64,000 nucleotides of DNA from an uncultured Candidatus Melainabacteria bacterium (GCA_934754515.1 CAKVIG010000001.1:222605-286604); one strand, 5' to 3'. Counted from the stretch's first letter, positions 1-8,246 are shown. Program-made: numbers and translations. The notes: generated by a model from the letters alone, not told the origin.

Positions 1-421
1 CACTGTGTTTTCTGTCTTTGCCAGAAATAGGAAAATCAGAAGGGTTGGAATCGTCAACTATGCTTAAGTATTTGTTGCCATTAAAGACATTGAAGCCTAA
101 GCGCTCATTAAGAGTTGTGAATCCATTTAAGAAGCGTTCCAAATCTTCAAATAGAATACTTCTGCGACCATTAGCTTGTGCATCTTTTAAACAATGAGAA
201 CAACCAACAGTACAACCTCGGAATAGGTTTAGTGTTTCAAACCTTTTGGTGATGAAGCTGACGGAAGTCATTGTTAGAGGTTTTTCTCCTTGAAACAGTG
301 GAATCTCAGATTGAATACCTTCCAGAAATTTAGTATCCAGCTTGCTCAGTGGATACTGGCTGTCTTTGATAGTATTAGGGATTGTTTTTATGTAGGTATT
401 TATTGAAGATAATGAATTCAT
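1..421 (-). CDS. Radical SAM protein, N-terminal part (runs off the window)
   Basis: The reading frame starts at ATG 421-419 and stays open to the window edge, giving 140 codons. At about residues 67-74 it has the motif CTVGCSHC, a CX3CX2C cluster of the kind that binds the [4Fe-4S] of radical-SAM enzymes, preceded by NLFRG. Such enzymes cleave S-adenosylmethionine to make a 5'-deoxyadenosyl radical. The substrate cannot be told from this fragment; the roughly 65 residues before the cluster fit a modification or maturase enzyme as well as others. It lies 40 bp after the unknown gene at 462-1865 on the same strand, so the two are probably co-transcribed. The family call is fairly safe; the role is unknown. 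Confidence 0.7.
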   Translation of the reverse strand, partial: MNSLSSINTYIKTIPNTIKDSQYPLSKLDTKFLEGIQSEIPLFQGEKPLTMTSVSFITKRFETLNLFRGCTVGCSHCLKDAQANGRRSILFEDLERFLNGFTTLNERLGFNVFNGNKYLSIVDDSNPSDFPISGKDRKHS

Positions 422-461
422 AATATGTGAACTTTTTTGTTTGTATTGAGTGTCAGAATAT

Positions 462-1865
462 TTAGTAATTATATTTGTCAGAAATATAATTTTTTAATTT
501 TTCTATAGCCGGATTTTGCTTTAGATAATCTTTTGGCAGTGATTTTATCAACGCCGTTGCCTCTTGTATCAGTTTTGCACCAGTGTTAGGTTTATTCTTT
601 GTCAGAAATTTTGCTGCGCTTACTTTATCGAATATTAATTGCTTTATGTAATCATTCTTCGGTCTTAGCGTAGTTTTTGTAGATAACTCGTCATAATTTT
701 GTATAATATTTGTAGACGCTTTCATTGTTGCGCTAAGTGTATCCAAGTAGTCAGTAGTAGAAAATTTGTCACACGCTTTCATTGCTCTGGCATACTTTTG
801 TCCAAAAAATACTATCCCAAAATCATCTTTTTCCTTCACTCTCTGATTGAATCCATGTTTTGCAATTATTCTTGTATTTTGAGGATTGTTTTTATTCTTT
901 TCGAACAAAATCGTGTACAATCTGCTTGTAAAAATATGATTCTTCAAGCCATTCAAATCATTGATTAAATTAATAGAGCTGTTTATAAATTCCGCTTCAA
1001 GAGAATTGTTTTTGAATTTGTCATATGTGTTAGAAAAATACTCACCTAGTATTTTTACATTCAGCGGTTCTCTATTTTTTACGCTGTTAATTATTTTCCT
1101 TGTGGTTATACGAAAACTTTTTTTAAGATTATCTTCATTATCTGTATTAAAAGTGTCTTTTGAAAGTCTGGTTTTTAGAAACAGGTTTATTTTGTCCAGT
1201 TCTTGCAGGCCATCAACAAAATAAATACCGTTTGGATTGTTGATTTTCTTGTAAATAGATACTAATTCTTTTCTTGTTTCATTAGGAGCAGAGTTCTCTT
1301 TTTGCATTGCGATATCAATTTCTGTTCTTATAAGAGTCAAAACATATGCGGTTTTTGTATTCAATGGACGGGAAATTGTTTTAAACTGTTTTTCTATATG
1401 TCCATAATTTGTACAAATATCAGTAAGTGCATCCTTTTTTATGTTTAGATACTGTATGTATAAATTTTCATCTTTATCTTTGTATATGTCAGCCAAATTT
1501 CCGGCTCTTGCTGCAATATGGATACTGTCTTTTTGTTTTTTTGCAATCTCTAATGCTTTTGGTCCGATGAATTTCAGAAAAGTAGTGTTGTCCGCGTTTG
1601 TTTTAATTAGGAAAGAGTAAATAATTCCGGCTAAACTCTCTTGTTTTGCCTCGCTCATTTTCTCTGCTAATTGTGCAAATGTATGATTTAACATTTTTTT
1701 TAGTTGATTAGTGTTACATTTACTATTTGCAACATATAAATCATGTGACAATTTTTCAGGTTTTATTTGTATTCTGTTACGCAAAGAGTTATCAGCGTAG
1801 CGTTGAATATTATTAAGCATAGCTTTAAATTGATATTTTTCTTGTGTAAATTTGTCGATTTGCAT
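462..1865 (-). CDS. Unknown helical protein with N-terminal QFKA tag
   Basis: A 467-residue protein I do not recognise. It is rich in Lys, Asn and Ile, has no signal peptide or membrane segment, and is predicted by eye to be mostly alpha-helical. It begins MQIDKFTQEKYQFKAM: the QFKA box at residues 12-15 resembles the NFQG/NFKA boxes at the start of five other proteins in this window. No clear Shine-Dalgarno precedes the ATG at 1865-1863. The radical-SAM gene follows 40 bp downstream, so this protein could be its partner or substrate, but nothing in the sequence proves that. Confidence 0.65.
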   Translation of the reverse strand: MQIDKFTQEKYQFKAMLNNIQRYADNSLRNRIQIKPEKLSHDLYVANSKCNTNQLKKMLNHTFAQLAEKMSEAKQESLAGIIYSFLIKTNADNTTFLKFIGPKALEIAKKQKDSIHIAARAGNLADIYKDKDENLYIQYLNIKKDALTDICTNYGHIEKQFKTISRPLNTKTAYVLTLIRTEIDIAMQKENSAPNETRKELVSIYKKINNPNGIYFVDGLQELDKINLFLKTRLSKDTFNTDNEDNLKKSFRITTRKIINSVKNREPLNVKILGEYFSNTYDKFKNNSLEAEFINSSINLINDLNGLKNHIFTSRLYTILFEKNKNNPQNTRIIAKHGFNQRVKEKDDFGIVFFGQKYARAMKACDKFSTTDYLDTLSATMKASTNIIQNYDELSTKTTLRPKNDYIKQLIFDKVSAAKFLTKNKPNTGAKLIQEATALIKSLPKDYLKQNPAIEKLKNYISDKYNY

Positions 1866-2080
1866 TGGTTGATAAATCCATTGTCTATAGTTATTACTAA
1901 TTAGTAAAAACTTCTAAAAAATAAATTTGCTAAGTGATAGGTTGTGAGATTTGTTTTGGCAAATGTTTTATTTTTTATTATAAAAGCAAAAGTAACAGAA
2001 GATTATATCAAAAACGCAGATTACGACGTAGCAAAAGAATTCTTTTGTTACAATGAATAACTCGTAAACAAGCAATAAAA

Positions 2081-2246
2081 AATAGCAAGGGAGAGAGTCG
2101 AACTCTCGACCTCATCGGACTGTGCCGAAGAAAAAGTTACCCCTAATGGGTAAGTTTTTCTGAGAGGGAGTCGTGCGCTACAAGAGGGAGAGGTGAAAAC
2201 TTGGAACCGACCCCGATTGTTGTTCTTGTCTTGAGTCGCTCGCATT
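2081..2246 (-). repeat. tRNA-Met-derived repeat with a hairpin in the anticodon-loop position (copy A)
   Basis: Positions 2083-2119 match the 3' half of the tRNA-Met at 4975-5048 (T-arm, variable region, one anticodon-stem strand) with a few changes. Where the anticodon loop should be, 2129-2161 forms a hairpin: arms AGAAAAA/TTTTTCT and TTACCC/GGGTAA, one G-G mismatch, 5-nt loop. About 80 bp more is shared with copy B. Compared with copy B, two stem pairs change on both sides, which argues that the RNA fold matters. The rest of the 1866-2310 gap shows nothing I can name. Confidence 0.6.
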
Positions 2247-2311
2247 TAACGGGTTGGTTAAATCTGCCAAATAAAGATTAAATAGACTTTAAGATTAAGA
2301 TTTATATAAAA

Positions 2312-3418
2312 TTAATTAACCAAATTTTTACATTTTTCTTGAATATCTAATGCAATATTTTTTGCAGATTTTTCATTTAGTCCTATATTTTTTGCAACAG
2401 CTAAAATATCATCTAAATTCGGATTTTTTCCTTCTCCATTTATTGTTGTTGCATGTTCCCCGTTAAACGAAGAACTATAAGTTAAATCGTATGCAGGAGA
2501 TAAATGCCACTCTTTTTTATTATTGTCATACATAAAAGAAAAATTCTTTGAGTGGTCATCACGATTGTGAGCAAATACGTTGAAACACATTAATCTAAAT
2601 AATTGTTCAATATCTTCATAATTTCTTGTAAGTTCAAGCGTGAGTTTCATTAATAAATTATAATCAAGATTAGGAAGCCTGTGACTTGTTTCTAATAACC
2701 CGCTTGCAGATACCATATGCACTTTTTTGCCATTTTTACGATCAAATCTTTTTATGCCAAAATAACCTGAACAAATTTCGGAAGGTAAAAGTTTGGTCTC
2801 TGTCATATTAATTCCGCAATCTTTGGCACATAGCGAATATTGATATTCCTTTTCACCAATATTTTTAGGGTCAATTGATGACGGGAATTTAATTATCCAA
2901 TCTTCGTTATCAATAGATGTCAAAATCTTCGGTCTTGCACCACCTGATGAACCGCCTAATTGAAAAAGTTCATCTAAATTGTCTGAATTTTGAGATTCTA
3001 AAATTTTTGAACATTCTTGAGCAAGTATATCAAGGTTCGAAACATCGTTTTCTGTTTGGAACCTATGTTCAGGTTTATATGTTAAAGCTCCCATACCGCT
3101 TTCTTGGACAACTGCAAGTCGATTAAGGTTGTCAATTTCAACGGGATTTATTTTGTTTTTTAAAAACAACCTATCAACCAGCAATCTTCCCCAACCATCA
3201 GGCAAACTATCATTAAAAACGCCAAATAACCCGTCAAAAGGTTCATATTTAGGGATAAAAACTTTCTTTATGAGCGGTAAACTAAACGGCGATATGCTAA
3301 AACCGTTATTTAACCAATCTAAATCGTATTCAAATGCGACTACTCTTTCAGGTGTTTTAGCAAGAGTGCCAACTAAAATATCATTATAAAATACTTTTAA
3401 ATACTTATACTTGTCCAT
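2312..3418 (-). CDS. hipA: HipA-type serine/threonine kinase toxin
   Basis: HipA kinases phosphorylate an aminoacyl-tRNA synthetase (GltX in the E. coli case) and cause growth arrest; the partner HipB neutralises them. This 368-residue protein has the N-terminal subdomain, the Gly-rich stretch GGSSGGARPK (155-164), the catalytic segment HNRDDHSKN (284-292) and SPAYDLT (307-313) with the metal-binding Asp. It is shorter than E. coli HipA (about 440) but all kinase motifs are there, so it may be active. The ATG overlaps the end of the hipB-like gene by 14 bp, as expected for translational coupling. It sits in an accessory region next to tRNA-Met-derived repeats, consistent with horizontal acquisition. 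Confidence 0.88.
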   Translation of the reverse strand: MDKYKYLKVFYNDILVGTLAKTPERVVAFEYDLDWLNNGFSISPFSLPLIKKVFIPKYEPFDGLFGVFNDSLPDGWGRLLVDRLFLKNKINPVEIDNLNRLAVVQESGMGALTYKPEHRFQTENDVSNLDILAQECSKILESQNSDNLDELFQLGGSSGGARPKILTSIDNEDWIIKFPSSIDPKNIGEKEYQYSLCAKDCGINMTETKLLPSEICSGYFGIKRFDRKNGKKVHMVSASGLLETSHRLPNLDYNLLMKLTLELTRNYEDIEQLFRLMCFNVFAHNRDDHSKNFSFMYDNNKKEWHLSPAYDLTYSSSFNGEHATTINGEGKNPNLDDILAVAKNIGLNEKSAKNIALDIQEKCKNLVN

Positions 3419-3689
3419 TTATAACCTCATCAATAGAAGCGTAAGTTTTTTGCGTAAATAAATTTTCAAAATCTTTTTCTAAATTAAGAGCAATTAGAAT
3501 TTTTATCAATGAAGTCAGTGAAATTTCACATTTAGATTCAAACCTTTTGATAGAACCCAGACTAACACCTGATTTTACAGCAAGTTGAACTTGTGAAATT
3601 TTAAGCATTTTTCTCTGTCGCTTAATCTTTTCAACAAATTCTTTTGCTATATCATTAGGAGATTTCGGGTTAAAAAGAAACTCATTCAT
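3405..3689 (-). CDS. hipB: HipB-like XRE antitoxin/repressor
   Basis: A 94-residue helix-turn-helix protein. The XRE fold runs through KIKRQRKMLKISQVQLAVKSG and SLGSIKRFE to about residue 60, followed by a short tail ending in VINGQV. I take the ATG at 3689; an upstream in-frame ATG at 3725 would add 12 residues but lies inside the promoter. Family knowledge: HipB binds HipA and represses the operon. Two perfect 12-bp palindromes lie directly upstream, the nearer one over the -10 box. With that promoter the mRNA would start only a few bases before the ATG, so translation may be almost leaderless. Confidence 0.85.
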   Translation of the reverse strand: MNEFLFNPKSPNDIAKEFVEKIKRQRKMLKISQVQLAVKSGVSLGSIKRFESKCEISLTSLIKILIALNLEKDFENLFTQKTYASIDEVINGQV

Positions 3690-3691
3690 AG

Positions 3692-3744
3692 ATAATATAT
3701 TATACCATTTTGCCCAAAAAGTCAATATATAGATAATATATTAT
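3692..3744 (-). promoter_or_regulatory. hipBA promoter with two palindromic operators
   Basis: The self-complementary 12-mer ATAATATATTAT occurs at 3692-3703 and again at 3733-3744, 41 bp centre to centre (about four helical turns). Reading leftward, TTGACT (3725-3720) and TATAAT (3704-3699) make a promoter with a short 15-bp spacer. The first palindrome overlaps the -10 box, so HipB binding would block RNA polymerase. Confidence 0.55.
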
Positions 3745-3781
3745 CCCAAATATTATTTAAAATGCAAAAATACAACATTAG

Positions 3782-4691
3782 AATACTCAACAAATAGCAG
3801 CTGTTAATACAAGTACGAGTTGCTATTATAAAAAATGTAGTAATTTAAAAGAGCAAATAGAATATATAATATCTAATATTCTTCCTAAATTAGAGAATAA
3901 AGGAATTAAAAGAAGCGATATCTGTATTTTGTATAGAGATTTTCATAGTGAAAATCCAATAATTGAAATATTAAATGAAAATAATGTAAAATTTGTTGGC
4001 AATAATAAAATATATGTAGATAAAGATTATAATGATTCAGATTTGGTAATCTTTATAGAAGATATTGTTCTATGGTTATTAGGAAAAAATAAGTGTGATA
4101 AAGAATTAACTTTTAAACAATTATTTGTCGATTATATAAGAATTTTTCATAAAAAGAAAATTCTGTCTTATGATGATAAAAAAGAATATAAAATTTAATT
4201 TATATAAAATTTTGACGAATTATTCTTTTAATGATAATACAAAACTTTTAGATTTTATAAAATACATTAATACTCAATTAAATATCAAAAAATTACTAGA
4301 AAATAATAATCCAGAAGAAATAGAGGTTTTAAAAAGTGTAATAAACAAAACCGTAGAATATTCAATTATACAATTTAGTGAATTTGTTGAATCTGAAGAG
4401 GCTATTCGTTTATTATCGGCTCACAGTTCAAAAGGATTAGAATATAAAGTTGTTATAATTCCAGATTTAGAAGATGGTAGATATCCTAGTTGGTGGATAA
4501 GTTCTGACAATAAAGATGAACTGGATGAAGAAAGACGACTTTTATTTGTTGCAACAACTAGAGCAAAAGATTATTTATTCATATTATACAGTGGTTTTTA
4601 TATTTCTAATTCTCGTAAATGGGAAAAGGGGCCATCAAGATTTTTTAATGAAATAAAAACATTATTTTCTGATTGTGACAATTTTGTCTAA
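3782..4691 (+). pseudogene. Decayed UvrD/PcrA-type helicase, C-terminal part
   Basis: Two frames together encode the C-terminal half of a superfamily 1A helicase. The first frame carries ICILYRDFHS (motif IV region); the second carries SAHSSKGLEYKVVIIPD (motif V) and DEERRLLFVATTRAKDYL (motif VI). The frames change at the A6 run near 4179-4184, so a one-base slip is likely. Walker A and motifs II-III are absent: a TAG at 3779 closes the frame and no N-terminal half is present. It is therefore truncated and frameshifted, and cannot make an active enzyme. It is very AT-rich and lies between hipBA and the tRNA-Met, probably a remnant of an integrated element. Confidence 0.8.
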
Positions 4692-4784
4692 GTTTTTCTC
4701 AATGTACTCTGGAAATTTTTCTCAAACTTGTTGGTATTTTACAGTTGGGCAGGTATGCCCAACCGACCCTTATAAAAACAAAAA

Positions 4785-4945
4785 AATAGCAAGGGAGAGA
4801 CTCGAACTCTCGACCTCTCGGACTGTGCCGAAACAAAAGTTACCCCAATGGGTAAGTTTTGTTGAGAGGGAGCCGAACGCTACAAGAGGGATGTGTGAAT
4901 ACTTGGAGCACATACCGATTGTGTTCTTTTTAAGAACTCGCGTTC
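4785..4945 (-). repeat. tRNA-Met-derived repeat with a hairpin in the anticodon-loop position (copy B)
   Basis: Positions 4787-4821 are identical over 35 nt to 4975-5009 of the tRNA-Met, and 4870-4881 equals 5014-5025 over 12 nt. Between these blocks the tRNA has 4 nt (anticodon loop) but this copy has 48 nt, including the hairpin 4832-4863: arms AACAAAA/TTTTGTT and TTACCC/GGGTAA around a 4-nt loop. The D-arm and 5' acceptor strand of a tRNA are missing. Open frames across this stretch are shadows of the tRNA-like sequence. A short palindrome (TTGGGC/GCCCAA, 4744-4761) lies just before it. Confidence 0.62.
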
Positions 4946-4974
4946 TGCGAATCACCCGAGAAAAGATAAAAAAA

Positions 4975-5048
4975 TAGCAAGGGAGAGACTCGAACTCTCG
5001 ACCTCTCGGGTATGAGCCGAACGCTCTAGCCAGCTGAGCTACCTTGCC
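4975..5048 (-). tRNA. tRNA-Met (anticodon CAT)
   Basis: A 74-nt cloverleaf on the minus strand: acceptor GGCAAGG/CCTTGCT (first pair G-U), D-arm GCTC/GAGC, anticodon arm with 7-nt loop CTCATAC giving CAT, T-arm GAGAG/CTCTC with loop TTCGAGT, discriminator A. CCA is not encoded. The paired acceptor end argues for elongator Met rather than initiator; a tRNA-Ile whose C34 is modified to lysidine is also possible. Its 3' half is duplicated twice upstream, marking it as an insertion hotspot. Confidence 0.92.
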
Positions 5049-5127
5049 ATAATTTTATTATTTAATTGTCACCAGTTAATCATCTCATAAACAATTTTAA
5101 ATTTCAAGTGGTGTGTTGTTTACTAAA

Positions 5128-5152
5128 AAGGATGACTTTTTTAGTCATCCTT
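5128..5152 (-). terminator. Hairpin terminator after the small anchored protein
   Basis: AAGGATGACT and AGTCATCCTT form a perfect 10-bp stem with a T5 loop, just past the stop codon of the leftward gene at 5162-5485. Confidence 0.7.
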
Positions 5153-5161
5153 ATATTTTAA

Positions 5162-5485
5162 TTAATCGTCAATTTCCGGTTGTTCTGTTTTTGGAGGAAA
5201 TTTTTTCTTTGCGTGTTCTTTGTTAAATTTCTTATGAAAATCACCTCTTGGTCCTCTGTCAAAATGCTGTGGTCCAAAATCAGGTCTTACCATTTGATGA
5301 CATGGGCAAGGCATTGGCATAGGTGCTGGCATTGGTGGTTTATTTAATGCTGCAAATAAGCTTAGTGCTAAAAATGCACCGACAAATGTTCCTGCTGAAA
5401 CTACTACGAATTTTTTAAAGTATTTGTTTTGACATAAGCATTTGCATTCTTTTTGTTCTTCTACAATTTTGTTTTCATCTGTCAT
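5162..5485 (-). CDS. Small membrane-anchored Cys/His/Pro-rich protein
   Basis: A 107-residue protein I cannot assign to a named family. The short N-terminal part carries CKCLC (residues 14-18). One membrane segment follows (about 25-47, VVVSAGTFVGAFLALSLFAA), then a Pro/Met-rich linker with CPCHQ, and a charged tail rich in Lys, His and Phe. The Cys and His clusters could bind metal or be redox-active; this is inference. The membrane segment shares TFxGAFLAxxL with the N-terminus of the Hsp20-like protein at 24315-24800. The start at 5485 has a good GGAG site. It is divergent from the C_GCAxxG_C_C gene. Confidence 0.75.
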   Translation of the reverse strand: MTDENKIVEEQKECKCLCQNKYFKKFVVVSAGTFVGAFLALSLFAALNKPPMPAPMPMPCPCHQMVRPDFGPQHFDRGPRGDFHKKFNKEHAKKKFPPKTEQPEIDD

Positions 5486-5564
5486 AATTTACTCTCCTTT
5501 TAGCTTACATTTGTATAACGAAATTAATTTTGTTTTTGTTCAATTTTAGTTGTAAAATATTTTT

Positions 5565-6008
5565 ATGGGTATTTATTCAGAAAAAGCTGCGAATAATTTT
5601 AGAGAAGGTTATAACTGTGCGCAATCTGTGCTTTTGGCTTTTGCAAATAAAGTCGGATTAGAAAATAAGGAAGCTTTAAGGCTTGCTTCATCTTTTGGCG
5701 GCGGCATGGGACGACTTAGAGAAGTTTGTGGTGCTGTTAGTGCCATGTTTATGATTGCAGGAATTTTAAAGGGTTATACAGAGCCTAATAATGACGTTGT
5801 CAAAGCTAATCATTATAAACTTATTCAAGATTTAGCAGCTGAATTTAAATCAAAGCATGGTACTATAATTTGTCGTGAGCTTTTGGGCTTGGATGGGACT
5901 GAATTTTCACCGATTCCGTCCGTGAGAACGGAAGAATATTATAAAGAACGACCATGTGAAGATTTTATCAGATGTGTGGCAGAGATTGTTGAAGATGAGT
6001 TGTTGTAA
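5565..6008 (+). CDS. C_GCAxxG_C_C family redox-type protein
   Basis: A 147-residue protein of the C_GCAxxG_C_C family, small proteins with conserved cysteines thought to be redox-active or metal-binding and common in anaerobes. The signature is visible: NCAQSV near the N-terminus, then FGGGMGRLREVCGAVSAM (the GxCGA element), then IICRELLG, and RPCEDFIRCV near the end. No signal peptide or membrane span is seen. It stands alone, divergent from the small anchored protein and followed by a palindromic repeat. The family name is secure; the actual reaction is not known for the family. Confidence 0.85.
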   Translation: MGIYSEKAANNFREGYNCAQSVLLAFANKVGLENKEALRLASSFGGGMGRLREVCGAVSAMFMIAGILKGYTEPNNDVVKANHYKLIQDLAAEFKSKHGTIICRELLGLDGTEFSPIPSVRTEEYYKERPCEDFIRCVAEIVEDELL

Positions 6009-6012
6009 AAGT

Positions 6013-6199
6013 TAATAATACCCTCTCCCCTTCCCCTCCCCCAAGGGAGGGAACTAAAGTCGTTCATTTTTTTTACAACTTTTATTTGTATTAAATTAGC
6101 TCAAGTTACTCCCTCCCTCGGGGGGAGAGTGTAACTTGAGCTAATTGAACGACTTTAGGTCATTCCCTCTCCGTGGGAGAGGGCTAGGGTGAGGGGTCG
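6013..6199. repeat. CCCTCTCC-type palindromic repeat with a nested palindrome
   Basis: The outer arms are TAATACCCTCTCCCC... and ...GAGAGGGCTAGGGTGAGGGG, with the family's inner AAGTCGTTCA/TGAACGACTT pair. Inside, TTAGCTCAAGTTAC and GTAACTTGAGCTAA make a separate 14-bp palindrome, probably a nested insertion. It lies between convergent genes. Confidence 0.7.
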
Positions 6200-6224
6200 T
6201 CCCGCGAGGGCAAACAAAATAAAT

Positions 6225-8228
6225 CTATATCAACTGCAACGCAATTGACGGATTCTGATTGGCGGTTGCAAGAAGCGTTGCAGATGCTTGTTGAAGGATT
6301 TGATTACGAATATATTCGCTCGAAAGTTCGGCAACATCCGCGTCCTTAATTGTTGAACGTGTTGAAGTCAAGTTGTTGATGTTCACGCCGATTGATTCAA
6401 TCGCACTCATTAGTCGATTTTCTATCGCGCCAAGTGAGGTTTGTTGTTCGTTTATGCTTTTTAGAAAATCGTCAATAGTTTCCAAAGCATTTGTATTTGA
6501 CATCGAAAGCCCATCTAAAGAAAAAATATCCAATTGAGAAATCGAAAAATCTAATTGGTTATTGTCCGTGCCATTAATACCGATTTGCAATCCCATGTCT
6601 AAATCTGGCGCAAGGTAACTTGGCAAAATACCTTGTGCTATCAAGTCTTTTAATTCTTTTTGAGTGACAGCAGCAACTGTACTGGTCGCAGTTTTTCCAT
6701 CACCAATACCATCTAAAGTGCCTGATTTATCTACAAAATAAGAATTGTTTAATAAAGAAGATTTTCCAAGTCCCAATAAACCACCTACAGAGCTTGCACC
6801 ACTAACGCTACCTGTAGCATAACAATTACTTATTGTCGAAGATGCTGAATCACCGACTAACCCTCCTATTCCATATCCTTGACCAGTAACATTCCCTGTT
6901 GCAAAGCAATTACTTATTACAGCTTGTTTACCATAATTAGCAATCCCACAATACCCAACAAGTCCACCTATTTCATTACCTAGACCTGTAACATTTCCAG
7001 ACGCATAACAATTAGTTATTATAGAAGGATCTCCAGAACCAATTACCCCCCCAACAAAACTATATCCTTTAACATCAGTCGTAGTGTAACAATTGCTTAT
7101 TGTTACACTACGACTACGTCCAACAAGTCCGCCAATTTCATTGCCTAGACCTGTAACATTTCCGGACGTATAGCAATTAGTTATTAACGAACCACCACCA
7201 CCAACTAACCCCCCAATATAATCAGAGCCGCTCACATTACCCATAACATAACAATTAGTTATAGATGATGATGCAGCACCACCAGCTAGTCCTCCAATAT
7301 CACTATTTCCTACTAAATTTACATTTTCTAGCCCAATATTTTTAAGTATTTGCGTTTTTTTGCTTCCGCGATAAAGAAACCTTCCAAATAACCCTTGATA
7401 ATTTTCATCAGGTCTATTAATGTACAAGTTCTTAATCTTGTAACCATTGCCATCAAATGTACCATAGAAGCTATTTGAAGTGTTACCTATCGGTGTCCAA
7501 CCACCATCTTCTCTGTATGCAGATAAGTCAATATCATTGGCAAGGACAAATTCGGCGTTGCCATTGACTTTGCCGTTGTTGGTCATTGTTGCCAGTTTTG
7601 CCAGTTCTTCTGCGGTAGAAATTGAGTATGTACCTGAGTCAAGGTTTGTGTTTTCATCTACGCTTGCAAGGGTGGTCATCGCGGAGGTGTCACGTCTTTG
7701 GACAGCCTCAATAAATCCCGAAGAAGTTGCTCTTGGGGAAGATTGGGTTGATGTAGTCGAAGCAGTGCTTAAAGTTGCTATTGCGTTTGTTGCAATATTC
7801 GTTGAGGTTCCGCCGTTCAAGAGATTTATTCCATTGTACTGCGTTGTATTTTGGATTCGGAAAAGTTCTTTAACTATTGCATTTGCTTCGGAATTTAGTG
7901 CGTCAAGAGATGTGGAGCCATAAGTTCCGTTTTGAGCCTGTGTTGCAAGTGAACGAAGGCGTGAAGCCAAATCTGACATTTGAGAAAGAGAGCTTGAAGC
8001 TGTTTGAACCATATCTAAGCCCATCATTGCATTTTCTTCTGCTATAGTGTATGCGCCGAGTTTTGTTGTAAGAGAAGTCGAAATAGAATAATTTGCAGCA
8101 TTATCTTTGGCATGATTGAGTTTAAAGCCCGTTGTCATGCGCTCGATTGCGCCATTAAGTCCATTGGTCGAGGTTTTGAGGTTCGATTGGACGATGAGAG
8201 ATGAGAGGTTTGTGTTGATGGTTAGCAT
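6225..8228 (-). CDS. fliC: Flagellin with a GLUG-repeat central domain
   Basis: Flagellin is the filament subunit, exported through the flagellar type III apparatus. The start at 8228 (MLTINTN) has GGAGG five bases upstream; the in-frame TTG at 8240 would be inside that site. Residues 1 to about 140 are the N-terminal D0/D1 part (ERMTTGFKLNHAKDNAANY, Q-N-G-T-Y, NTTQYNGINLLNG); the last 100 are the C-terminal D1/D0 part (ENRLMSAIESIGVNINNL, SEYIRNQILQQASATLL). In place of an ordinary hypervariable domain it has, at about 225-500, a lead-in (AEELAKLA, FYGTFDGNGYKIKNLYI) and seven or eight GLUG units of the form IGGLVGxxxSxIxNCYxxGNVxG. GLUG repeats are known from surface adhesins. The total of 667 residues is long for a flagellin. 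Confidence 0.93.
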   Translation of the reverse strand: MLTINTNLSSLIVQSNLKTSTNGLNGAIERMTTGFKLNHAKDNAANYSISTSLTTKLGAYTIAEENAMMGLDMVQTASSSLSQMSDLASRLRSLATQAQNGTYGSTSLDALNSEANAIVKELFRIQNTTQYNGINLLNGGTSTNIATNAIATLSTASTTSTQSSPRATSSGFIEAVQRRDTSAMTTLASVDENTNLDSGTYSISTAEELAKLATMTNNGKVNGNAEFVLANDIDLSAYREDGGWTPIGNTSNSFYGTFDGNGYKIKNLYINRPDENYQGLFGRFLYRGSKKTQILKNIGLENVNLVGNSDIGGLAGGAASSSITNCYVMGNVSGSDYIGGLVGGGGSLITNCYTSGNVTGLGNEIGGLVGRSRSVTISNCYTTTDVKGYSFVGGVIGSGDPSIITNCYASGNVTGLGNEIGGLVGYCGIANYGKQAVISNCFATGNVTGQGYGIGGLVGDSASSTISNCYATGSVSGASSVGGLLGLGKSSLLNNSYFVDKSGTLDGIGDGKTATSTVAAVTQKELKDLIAQGILPSYLAPDLDMGLQIGINGTDNNQLDFSISQLDIFSLDGLSMSNTNALETIDDFLKSINEQQTSLGAIENRLMSAIESIGVNINNLTSTRSTIKDADVAELSSEYIRNQILQQASATLLATANQNPSIALQLI

Positions 8229-8246
8229 GAGAACCTCCAAGAGAGA

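Noticed and set aside
4785..4945. Group I intron in a tRNA anticodon loop
   Set aside because: The inserted block is only about 48 nt and the 5' half of the tRNA is missing, so it cannot be a functional tRNA with an intron.
4675..4977. Open frame reading ARERLELSTSRTVPKQKLPQ
   Set aside because: It is the reverse-strand reading of the tRNA-Met-derived repeat; the similar frames at 2048-2245 and 4770-4955 follow the same nucleotide repeat. No ribosome site.
4975..5048. Initiator tRNA-fMet
   Set aside because: The first acceptor pair is G-U and paired in geometry, not the C-A mismatch typical of bacterial initiators, and the G-C run in the anticodon stem is not complete.
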